The notes under the pieces are model-generated. The model was not told where the DNA came from, searched no databases, and saw only the letters and a list, made by a program, of their open reading frames with translations. A DNA stretch of 64,000 nt from Timema cristinae (Eukaryota; Arthropoda; Insecta; Phasmatodea; Timematidae): contig JBCFYV010000001.1 of the NCBI GenBank assembly GCA_039000515.1, forward strand, positions 35,445,620-35,509,619, in the 5' to 3' direction. Both the position numbers and the translations under genes were made by a program. Below, piece by piece: positions 12,801 through 22,310 of the stretch (position 1 is its first letter; every line of letters starts with the position of its first letter).

Positions 12801-13132
12801 AAGGCATGTTCATTAATTGGAAGCCACTATTTCATTTACACATCACCACACACGCACTACTACTAACGAAGTTTGGTGGAGGCTGAATCTCTATTATCAA
12901 AGTGGGCTCAGTGTATACATTTGGGGAATTGGGGAGTCACACATGTCAGATTGTTGAAAGATAACCTCAATATATTTGTCTGTGTAACATTCCCATTCTA
13001 TTTATAGTATAAAAAAAACTATTAAGCTATTTGTTTGAAAATCTAATTTTAGGTAGTGTATATTATGGTCAACTTGGAGGGGCATGTGCCCCCGTGCCCT
13101 ACCCCCCCCCACCTCCACTAGATTCGCTAATG

Positions 13133-13170
13133 ATATGAAGGGATAAATTATACGTGGTGCTAAAAAAATA
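13133..13170 (+). mobile_element. SINE-1 tail, continuation after the hAT element
   Basis: After the hAT right end, the sequence resumes the SINE-1 tail: a decayed half palindrome (ATATGAAGGG), then TACGTGGTGCTAA and an A-rich run. Its first eight bases repeat the last eight before the hAT element. Confidence 0.72.
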
Positions 13171-13549
13171 AGTTTTTTTCCACTGCGTCTTTTTGGTTCT
13201 GGTTATTCACATATACATTAAAAAGAATCCGGTAATTTAGTAAAGTCCAGTTTAGAAGTAAATGTATGCGTTCTCGTGTTGTGGGAAACAATTGAAAAAA
13301 AAAACAGTCCCAGTACACCTAATTGGGACTAAACACAACTTACCCATCCCCTAAAGACAAATTAGATAAATTTGGGACCTTTACCAAGTACCCATTGGTG
13401 TGAGTAGTAGTTGTAATTGTAGAATAGCGTTTCACCGTTTATTGATTATGTTTATGAAAATGGGTCTCTTTCCGTATATGACATGAATATTTAAGAGAAT
13501 GAAACTAATAGAATGTGGGTAGGGTTACATACTTAATAGTTATATACCT

Positions 13550-14050
13550 TGTACTCATCGCTTGACATGGTTAAAATAATCAGGTCTCGTAGATCACTGT
13601 GAATAGGACATGCAGCGTGAAGGAGAAAATCTAGAACCTTGTTGAGGGTATTGACTGGCAAACCCACTGGGAAGCGATTAATAATTGAGAAGACCTAGAG
13701 CAGATGTGAGGATAGCATTGGAATTGGCCTTAAAGGGATAGTGTGCTATGAGGTGGACTGGATAAAACTAGCTTAAGATAGGGATAGGGTGTAATGAGGT
13801 GGACTGGATAGAACTAGTTCAAGAATAGGACTATGATGTAATGAGTTAGACAGGATAAACTATCTAGGATGTAATGAGGTGGGCAGGATATAACCAACTC
13901 AAGATAATAATATTGTGTAATGAGGTGGACTGAATAGAGCTAGCTCAAATAGGGATAGTATATAATGAGATAGTCTGGATGGAACTAGCTCAATATAGGA
14001 ATAGGTGGCCTACTTTTGTAAGTGTGTCAATGGATATTTCAAGTACCTAA
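13550..14050 (+). pseudogene. non-LTR retrotransposon, C-terminal end, with tandem expansion
   Basis: Translation shows DMVKIIRSRR, then SRTLLRVLTGKPTGKR, then a DWIELAQ-type segment, ending near 14048 as ELAQYRNRWPTFVSVSMD and a stop. This is the usual C-terminus of an insect LINE that carries VIKSRRLRWAGHV, VGKPEGKRPLGRPRRRW and DWINLAQDRDRWRA. Stops and frameshifts are frequent. Between the arginine-rich motif and the terminus, the DWIELAQ coding unit is repeated about six times. Confidence 0.8.
13735..13998 (+). repeat. about 46-bp minisatellite derived from LINE coding sequence
   Basis: About six imperfect units share GTAATGAGGTGGACTGGAT and AACTAGCTCAAGATA. Units 1, 2 and 6 are 46-47 bp; units 3-5 carry small deletions. 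Translated in LINE frame, each unit encodes a version of EVDWIELAQDRDR, so the array is a tandem amplification of one short coding segment. Confidence 0.82.
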
Positions 14051-14799
14051 GGTAATATAGTAAGTGAATACTTTGAATAGTTATTTAATCAAACCTATAA
14101 ATGAGAGCATCTATATTATACTTTTATCTAAAAAATTGATAAAATAAGAAATTGGATCAATGAAACAAAATATGAAAAATATTATATAAACTTGATTATG
14201 TAACATTTTTATTCCAAATTTTCAAATTATTTATATAAATTGTTATAATTATTTGTGTTTGTATTTTGATGTATGCTGTTCTTGTAATCTAGTTTCAAGG
14301 AGATTTGAATATGTTTATGTTTTGAATTCGAACGAACTGGAACTATTTGTAAATATTTAAGCTACTTAGTTCACTAAATCTTTAAATTTGAATTAATAAT
14401 ATTTTTAATGACAATTGATTTTGATTTGATTTTGAGATAATTATTTAAATGTTTGCATAAGAAGACATATTTGGTGAGATTCTACCAACTGCTGAAGATC
14501 CGGTGAAGTAATAACCCAACTAGATTTACTTGGGGTTATGATGGAATAATCTTGGTGGACTATTATCAGACGTACAGTTACAGAAGTTAGGATGAGAACT
14601 GAGGTATATTATTTAACGAAAAAGAGTGCAAAACACTAAAAGAGACCGAGAAGATGAGCCACGGTGGTGACGCACGTTAACCTTTGAGAAAAACCCTTTT
14701 CGGACTAAAGAAAAAACGTGCGTAAAACACAGGAGAGCAATATGTACCACCCTTACAAAAATAAATAAATACAAAAAGAAGGTAGACAGAAAAATATGA
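14051..14799. other. spacer between LINE relic and Helitron
   Basis: The first part may be LINE 3' untranslated sequence; the shared SINE tail is not present in it. Nothing else recognised. Confidence 0.5.
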
Positions 14800-15281
14800 T
14801 CTATACTTATAAAATAACATGTCCTGGACTGAGACTGATATCATCATCGCCGAGCGCAAACTATCAAGGCTACAAGCATGAAATTCGGACTGTATATTCA
14901 ATTTGTTATGTAGGCACCCACTAAGAAAGAATTTTAGAAAATTCCACCCCAAAGGGGTCAAAATAGGGGATGATAATATGTATGATAATATGTATGAAAG
15001 TCCGTCATTTTGAAAGTTACATAAACAAAATTTTGTATTTCGGTTATTGACGTAAAACAAATAATTACGTGTTTCATGAATTTTGGAAATTTTATTTAAT
15101 AAGGGATGAAAAAGAGGGTGAAAGTTTGTATCGGACTTGCATTATTTTTGATCTGAGGTCAAGTTATGGTCATCAACGTAACGTAATATTTTAAATTAAT
15201 CTGTAAATACATAATGTATATTTTCGTATTTGTATATAATCAACTTCCACGCGAGCAAAGCCGCGGGAAACAGCTATCTAG
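14800..15281 (+). mobile_element. non-autonomous Helitron, 482 bp (copy 1)
   Basis: It begins with TCTATACTTATAAAATAA after a host A and ends in CTAG before a host T, the A|TC...CTAG|T boundaries of Helitrons. Ten bases before the end is a GC-rich inverted repeat (CACGCG / CGCGGG region). No terminal inverted repeats or target duplication. No Rep/helicase coding. Nearly identical to the element at 29413-29894. Confidence 0.85.
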
Positions 15282-16127
15282 TAACTATATAAAATAATAA
15301 TGAATTGATATAAGAAATATTTAATTAAGTAAACAATATTGAAATGTATATTGAAATAATAAAATTTAAAGATATAAATACTAAACAACAATAGTTAGAA
15401 AACAAGAATATAAACTTCTTTTTACACCTATTTAATATTTAGGGTTGCTAGTCCCTGAGACAACTAAATTAACCAAAATAATGCTAGTTTGTCTCACATG
15501 TTTAACTATTTATGACTTCTACTCATGACCACTTGAAATAAATATTCCTTAAAGCTATCAGCTCATATTCTCTACATTAAAAATAAATAAAACCTGCCAA
15601 TTATTTGTAAACTTAATATTACGTTTTCATTCTGTTCGAATTACAGTTAATCTAGTATAAGGATAACCAGAATCAATCCTTTAAAATTAATTAGTCAAAA
15701 ATTTAATATTAAATATGTTAATAAATTTGATTTATAATATTATTTTAATAATGCTTAGTAGTATTAAGGTTTATATATTTAATCTTTCAGCAGAGTATAT
15801 GAAATAGTACCAGTGCTTACGTAGAGTTCTAAAAAAACATATTAGCCAATTTTTATAGAATATTTAAAAAACTCACTTTTTTAAATATGTTTATGCTAAA
15901 AACTAATTTCAAATCAATTTTGAATTATTAATACATTATTTTTCTAGCACTGTAGTTTCAAAAAAGTGTTATGACCGTTATTTATAAGTTTATATAAAAG
16001 TTTATAATGGTTTGGAAAACTAAAACTACTCGGCTCCTCTAAATGGTAGAAACAAAATATATAATGTGTCCTGTAAAAGTTTATTTGATAAGTAATATAA
16101 TTAATAACATTAAAGTAAAACTTTTTC
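15282..16127. other. AT-rich DNA without recognised features
   Basis: Very AT-rich, short open frames only, no repeat matches seen. Confidence 0.6.
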
Positions 16128-16175
16128 TTATTAGCACGTCTTACTAACCGTTGGGTTATACACTAAAGTCAAACA
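16128..16175 (-). mobile_element. SINE tail fragment
   Basis: TAGCACGTCTTACTAACCG followed by TTGGGTTATAC is the shared tail in reverse. Nothing recognisable follows, so it is either strongly truncated or decayed. A weaker tail-like stretch occurs near 16320. Confidence 0.6.
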
Positions 16176-17137
16176 TAATACAAGCTATAAATATTTAGGT
16201 TTATGTTTCTCAAGCTTACTTAGAAAACATTTGTTTGTAACTTTGCGAATAATATATATGCTGTCACGTTTTTAAATAATTTCTTTAAAAGATTGTATTC
16301 AATCTTAAAAAAAAGGTGTTTTACACTCCGAGTCTTACTCCTTGGGCATCTATCCAATAACAAGGTAGCGTTAAAAAAAATTAGGATCTACAAGAAGTAT
16401 AATCAACTTATATTGTGCAAGAGCTAGGAACACATATGTGAAAAAATATCTCATTACAATCGATCGAGATTTGAGACCCGACTTTATCGTCACTGGTAAA
16501 CAAGACCAGACTGACGTCTACCGTTGCCGGTCAATTAAGATGGTAATATATTATGAAATAATACTGTCAATAAAATGTTATACGTGATAAATAAGAAATG
16601 TGTATACATTATAGAATGGCAACTCTAGTTTTAGAAAAGTTGTAAAAGTTAATTTGCCTGCAAAGCAGAAAAACATAATATGCATACTAACCAGAAAAAA
16701 GAAATAAAAAAAAGTTAAATAATTTTTACAATAAAAACAAAAAATAATTCATTATGAAGACTTTAATATTAAAACGGCCCACATAAGTGAAAATGGGTAC
16801 CAGATGTTAGCAATATGTGGTTTTGTTTTCCAATGACTAGAGGGCTGGGCATTGAATCCCAGTTGGGTGCATGGAGCAGATTTGTTGTTTTTTAATGTTT
16901 ACCTTCTTCACCTCTACTCATAATATATTACATTCCCTCTAAATTTTACCTTCCTCATATTTATTTTACTACAGTAGGTAAAATGTGTTTACCCACTATC
17001 ATTTTTAAGATGTTGTATCAACAAATTAGAGAGAATATACCAAATTTAAATCCTTGAATATGTTAGCTGTGACTTAGTAATATTAATGAAAAAAATGTAA
17101 TCTGACATTTTACATTTATTTAGTTTATTATATGAAC

Positions 17138-17300
17138 TAGTTTTGGTGGTTTAATGGTCTAAAGCGTCACTCTCGCATTATACTGGACTGCCTATGATGG
17201 AGAGATCGGTGTTAAAATCCTGGTTGAGAATATTAAAGGTGGTTTACCTAAATAATTTTCCATTCTCATACCATACAAATAAGGATACACTGTTTTTAAA
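17138..17300 (+). mobile_element. SINE-1 (subfamily B), 5' part
   Basis: Head with GGTGGTTTAATGGTCTAAAG, CTCTCGCATTATACTGGACT and a decayed B box (GGTGTTAAAATCC), then body up to AAATAAGGATACACTG. The tail is absent. Confidence 0.65.
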
Positions 17301-17699
17301 ATCACCAGTGGGTCGTTGCAGTGATGGATGCATATTATTACACTCACTAACATTTTAGTTAAAAGTTTACTCGTTAAGTCTATCACTTCTACTTATTTAT
17401 TTAGCTCTTGATGTGTAGTTTGAATAAAAACTTATATTTTCCCCCTTAACGATATATTATTATAATATTATTCTGAAAACATTTTAAAACATTTAATGGA
17501 GGGAAACAATTTTGTTATAGCATAAAAGGTATTCCTGGAAGGAATTTCGTCTGGAAAAAAAACAGTAATCTTTGTCAGTAATGTACCACCGCTCGTACAG
17601 GAATATTGGGAGACGCGTTGCTTGAATGTATATTTACCAATATACAGCTATACACAAATCTTGGTTTCCGTCCATACAGAAAAAAAAGATGGGAAATTC

Positions 17700-17860
17700 T
17701 AAAGAATAATTGGGTTTTAGTTTTAGGACAATATTTTTACCAGATTACCTAATTTTAAAATAAGTGTTCATTTGTCAAAATCTGTTCAGTCATTTTCTAC
17801 TATTTTCTATTTATTGAAACGGGCCTAACGAATAATAAATATTAAGATATATATAGATAT
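17700..17860 (-). mobile_element. possible Helitron-like terminal fragment
   Basis: The plus strand shares AAAATNAGTGTTC, TTCAGTCATTT and GAAACGGG with 19490-19630. Read on the minus strand it begins TCTTAATATTTATTATTC, like the TC-starting AT-rich end of the element at 25.6 kb. The other end is not visible. Confidence 0.35.
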
Positions 17861-18760
17861 AGTGATAAAACGTGATGGTGAAAATGATAGTGTAAGTGTT
17901 TAATTGTGGGATTGTTTAAGTGTGTGTGTGTGTGTGTGAATGTGAAAATGAAAATGTGAGTGTGATAAATTGAGGATAAGCATGTGAGAGCGATCAAGGA
18001 GTGTGAGTTAGTGATAGTGAGAGTATGTGTATGTGCAAAGAAAGAGAGAGAGAGTAATACAGGGATAAGAGAAAAAGAGTGTGTAGAGGACGAGAGAGTG
18101 TGTTTGTTGGATAAAGTGAGAGAAAGCGTATGAGATATATTGTGTGAAAGAAAGAGAAAATTTGAGGGCGTGTGAGAGAAAGTTTGAGAAAGAACGTTAG
18201 TGAGGGAGATATTAGTTTAGAGAGAGAACATTAGATTGAGAGAGAGTTAGAAAACGAGTTAAAGAGATAAATTAAGATAGCTAGTTTGAAAGAGAAAGAG
18301 AGTGAATTTGAGAGATAAAGTAGGTTTGAGATAGAGAGTGAGTTTGAGATAGAAAGAGTAAGAGCGTGAGTTAGAGAATGAAAGAGTGAGAGTGAGAGAG
18401 TGATATTGAGGAAATGAGTTAGAGAGAAAGAGAGAGAGTTTATGAGAGAGCATTCGAGAGATATTACATTTGAGAAGGAGAGAGTGTTTCACAGAGAGAT
18501 AAGAAGAGAGAGTATAATAAAGATAATGTGAGATAAATTGTTTGATAAAGAGGGTGTGTGATTGTAGAGAGTGTGTGAGAAAGATGTATGAAGTGTGTGA
18601 GAGAGAATAATAAAATATTATATTAGAGCGAGAGGTTTATAAAGTGAGTGTATTGTTTGAGGGTAGAGAGTGTGAGAGAATGTGTGAGAGCGTGATAGAT
18701 TCTGATAGAGAAAGAGAAAATGTGAAAATATAGATGTGGCACTCAAACATTTGAAATATT
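17860..18760 (+). repeat. purine-rich low-complexity tract with strand bias
   Basis: About 900 bp with almost no C on the plus strand, built from GTGTGA, GAGAGA and GTTTGAGA words without a fixed period. Starts with a clear (GT)n run near 17920. The serine/leucine-rich minus-strand open frames at 18259-18492 and 18637-18837 are translations of this low complexity. Such tracts can form triplex or other non-B DNA. Confidence 0.9.
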
Positions 18761-19489
18761 ATTCCCTCAAAACTAGCTATCATCATGGAAACATAACTGA
18801 ACTTACTGTATTTGTAAGAAAGATAGAGAGGTACCAAAAAAATTACTTGTAAATATCATATTCTCAAATTCAAGCAGTAAAATGAAAACGTTTATTAACT
18901 TTTGTATTTGTATTGTGTTACTATTTGATAGAATGGACAAGACATAATATTGGAATGAATTGAACATCAAAACCCATTATTTGAAAAAAATGAACACCAG
19001 ACTTATAATTAGTTAGATAAAATGGCTATTTAAAAAAGATATGATTCAAGATTATTTTATCGTTTTTGAGCTTATAATACTCATACATACCTAAATATTT
19101 TTAATCAATATCTTATCATACGTGAAACAAAACGTAGACCATATTTTCATGAACTTAACAAACTAAATTTTTAATTTTCGAATTACGCTCAATAATATAT
19201 ATTTAAATGTGAATTAACGATAATATTTAAATAAAAAATAAATGTTTCTCCAGTATAGGAATTTCAATATTTAGATGAGTTATGTATGACCATCATCCAA
19301 AGACAAATATTAATCCAAATAAAAAATTGAGATGTGTTCGGACAAACAAATAAAGATTGAATTATTATTTTAGCTAAAGAGATAAATTTTATCAAGAGAT
19401 TTACAGCCATTCAGCAAATAACGGTTTCCATGTTGACTAAACAAAGAATGAAAAACTGAAAATTTTCTATTTAAATCGAGTTTCTGTGG

Positions 19490-19630
19490 AAAACTTCTAT
19501 TTTTCCCAATGTCCTGAACTCCTACCCGTTAAAATGAGTGTTCGTGTGCCAAAATATGTTCAGTCATTTCCTCATAATTTCTATTATCAGAAACGGGATG
19601 ATCAAGTTATATAATATAAATATATCTTCC
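19490..19630 (-). mobile_element. possible Helitron-like terminal fragment
   Basis: Homologous to 17700-17860 over roughly 100 bp (AAAATGAGTGTTC, TTCAGTCATTT, GAAACGGG). A SINE-1 3' fragment abuts its AT-rich end. Family assignment is inference from the resemblance to the 25.6-kb element. Confidence 0.33.
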
Positions 19631-19704
19631 TAATTCTAATTCATTAGTGTAATGAGTACATATACGTATGACACAAACGGGTAATAAGATGTGGTGATAA
19701 ATTA
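19628..19704 (+). mobile_element. SINE-1 3' fragment
   Basis: CCTAATTCTAATTCATTAGT, then the tail with CAAACGGGTAATAAGATG and TGGTGATAA. Head and most of the body are missing. Confidence 0.68.
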
Positions 19705-20540
19705 ACGCTTTTGATATTCGTTATGATATAACATCCTAATATTCATTTCGGAATCTTTCCCAAGCAGCTATTTAGCAAACAAATTAATGATCAAGACATA
19801 AAACTAGTTTTATATTACTCATATTAATAATAAAATGTTATCTGAAAAATACTTACTCGATCATTTAAAAAAAATTAATAAACTAAGATCTTATCACGCT
19901 TTTACAACCATGGGACCTATGGTTAATGGCGTTTCATTTTCAAACTTAATTTGGTTTTAAGAGTATTTGATATGATTTGAATTAAAAATGATATAGTATA
20001 TATTCTTTGAATTAAACTTTTTAGATGTTTTTAGATTCGTTTACTTGTATGACACAAACACAAAGTAAATTTTTAAATTGAGTTTCTTATGAAGAAATGT
20101 TAAATTTTTATTCACTTATCAACTATTCCAAGATTCACGGAGGACTTAACACTTGAACGTAGTTCCCATGGTTAAGTAGAAAGGAGGCCAGACAGATTTT
20201 TTTTTTAAATAATCAAATTTTGAACATGCCAGTGGAGATGTTTTCGCAAATAACATTCCGTTTATGTCCCAGTTATTGGCTGTTTAAGGTCAAGTAGGAT
20301 TAAATTATATTAATTCTTTGTCAATGTTCGAATACATTAGGGATTGTTTTCTACATGTGCCTTATCACTGGAGCTTTTCAAATCCTTCTTTAGGAAAATG
20401 TTATTGAATATTTTAGAAACTATCCTTTCTTAAACACATGTTCATAAAATGTATTTTCAACCAATTAACTTCAAAAACGATACTGCAGTTTTATAAAACA
20501 TAACATCATAAAACAAAACCTAAGCGATAATAATTATGTT

Positions 20541-20610
20541 TTATCTAGTACCCGGACTAAACTACCGTTCGGGTGATACGCTTGTGAACTACTTAAGCTA
20601 ATAGTCATAT
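20541..20610 (-). mobile_element. SINE-1B, 3' part of a copy split by another SINE
   Basis: Reverse tail (ACTACCGTTCGGGTGATACG) and ACTTAAGCTAATAG, stopping exactly at the inserted SINE-1A. The remainder of this copy lies at 20858-21045. Confidence 0.78.
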
Positions 20611-20857
20611 CACCCGCCTTCGTGGTGTAATTAGCTAACGCGCTAGTCATGTTGAGGGAGTGGAGATCAAGGCTCCAATCTTGGTCGGGTGAACTGGGGG
20701 TGTTTTTCCTAAATGGTCTTCCACTCCCTGTCCACGCAAATGCGGGTTCACTTCCTCTAAGTCAACCTTCCCAATTCCTAATCCATTAACGTAATTAGTA
20801 CTTAAGCGTATAACCTAAACGGTTAGTAAGACGCGGTGCTAATTAAAAAAAATAAAA
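20611..20857 (+). mobile_element. SINE-1 (subfamily A), full length, nested
   Basis: Head CACCCGCCTTCGTGGTGTAA, B box GGCTCCAATCT, complete body, and tail with CTAAACGGTT and GACGCGGTGCTAA. Flanks AATAGTCATAT (20600-20610) and AATAGTCTTAT (20858-20868) are a target duplication with one mismatch. It interrupts an older SINE-1B on the opposite strand. Confidence 0.9.
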
Positions 20858-21045
20858 AATAGTCTTATTGATTAAGAGGGTTATATTCAAAGGAAGTGCA
20901 CCCTTATTGCGTGGAGGGAAAGTAGACCTTTTTTTAAGAAACCCCTCTTCAGAACACCTACCAAAATTTGAATCTCTTATCCCTGTCATTGGTAGTATAT
21001 TCTACTGTGAGAGTAGTACTTTATACCATGCGCCACTAAATTAGT
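20858..21045 (-). mobile_element. SINE-1B, 5' part of the split copy
   Basis: Continues the reverse SINE-1B after the nested insertion: body (GGAAGTGCACCC, TTGCGTGGAGGG), decayed B box, and head (TACTGTGAGAGTAGTACTTT, CATGCGCCACTAAATTAG). Confidence 0.78.
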
Positions 21046-21742
21046 TAATAAAAATATTATGTTGTAAAATGTAAGATAAGACGTGAATGACAGATGGCCA
21101 TATTTTAGCAGCTAATATTAAATGAATTTTATTGGAAGGATACTCATTTAACTTGGCATGCTAACCTTACCCTTTTTTAGGGGAAATATACCGACCGCAT
21201 TGCCCTCCTGCTTTAAGGGTTGTCTGTCCAAGAATCACTAGAATTTTTTTCCCCCTCCACCCTCTCAGCCTAGGCAATCTTCGGAAGTAATGTAAAACAC
21301 GAGGGTGTAATTCAAGAATAACTAAGGTTATTCATGATTTACATTTATGTTTTAGTTAACAAAGTGTTTCTTTCTCATCGTCCAGCATTTGAGATGGTAA
21401 GACAATATCTCAAGAACCACACCGTGGACTCTAACACAGTGGATTTACAGGCTACTATCCGTAATAGCTATCGTTTTAAATGTAAATGGAATTAGATATA
21501 TTATTATGAACTATATCACATAGAAGACGTTATCTTTCTGAATTTTATTTTTAAGTTAAGTTACAGAAAATATAATATTTATTAAGAAGAATTTATCTCT
21601 AAAATAATTTCTGGTTAAAGTTTGTTAATGTGTTTTGTGTTAAATTAAATATAATTTTTGTATGTATTTTATTTGATGTGTTGTACATAATAACTCTAAA
21701 TAATATGAAAATTGGCTAACTTTGTTTATTAAATTTACAAGT

Positions 21743-21883
21743 TATTATTATTATTAGCACCGCGTCTTACTACCCGTTCGGGTTATACGCACTTACGCTA
21801 ATGTGTAATGGTAGGGTTATTGTGAGATGAAATGAAGGACTTAGAGTTTAACTTGGAATCCGAACCACGTTGGAAGCCTGGCA
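21743..21883 (-). mobile_element. SINE-2, 5'-truncated, with perfect 13-bp target duplication
   Basis: (ATT)n, the shared tail, and the SINE-2 body (ACGCTAATGTGTAATGG, TGTGAGATGAAATG, GGAATCCGAACCACG) in reverse, cut off at GGCA. TAAATTTACAAGT flanks it on both sides (21730-21742 and 21884-21896). The clean duplication shows the 5' truncation happened at insertion, as in LINE-driven reverse transcription. Confidence 0.88.
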
Positions 21884-22047
21884 TAAATTTACAAGTATTA
21901 ACTTATTAATTAATAAGTGTAGTTAAGTAGAATATAATTTTAAACAGTCTTTAAAAGACAAATAGATGAATAAATTTAGCCTCGTATGAAACAACTACAC
22001 TCAGACGCAGATGGGAAGATAACGTTTGGATAAACCTTAGAGATATA

Positions 22048-22078
22048 GTGAGTGAGTAAGTAAGTAAGTAAGTATGTA
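22048..22078 (+). repeat. GTAA/GTGA tetranucleotide repeat
   Basis: About seven GTRA-type tetranucleotide units. Confidence 0.85.
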
Positions 22079-22081
22079 ACC

Positions 22082-22310
22082 ACTAGAGAAATGGTCTTCA
22101 ATCTGTGGTCTGCAGAGGTGCGGTCCGCAGATATTGCCACAGGAAATAAACAAATTTTACGACACAATCGTACACATTTTCTCACATTGTGAAAAAAAAA
22201 GGGGGAAAGGGAAAAATAACTTTATTTTATTAAATATATATATATATATATAATTCTCCTAAGGTTGTATATAAAAAAATAGTTTATTTTATTTAGCTCA
22301 GTTGCACGAG
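22082..22310. mobile_element. possible hAT-like terminus
   Basis: The block TGGTCTTCAATCTGTGGTCT followed by GGTGCGGTCCGC resembles the terminal region of hAT elements (usual form CAGTGGTTCTCAACCTGTGG). No matching opposite end or clear 8-bp duplication was found. A GTAA tetranucleotide repeat precedes it and a (TA)n run follows. Confidence 0.3.

Larger units (their letters stand above)
11377..13132 (-). mobile_element. hAT-family DNA transposon, internally deleted, inserted in a SINE
   Basis: The left end reads CAGGGGCAGATTTAG from 11377. The right end, read inwards on the minus strand from 13132, is CATTAGCGAATCTAG, giving imperfect inverted ends. Flanking 8-mers ATCTGAAC (11369-11376) and ATATGAAG (13133-13140) agree at six of eight bases, as expected for an aged 8-bp hAT target duplication. 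The flanks are the two halves of one SINE-1 copy, which independently fixes the boundaries. The element holds a hAT transposase relic on its minus strand. Confidence 0.8.

Noticed and set aside
18259..18837. Serine/leucine-rich minus-strand frames
   Set aside because: They translate the purine-rich low-complexity tract.
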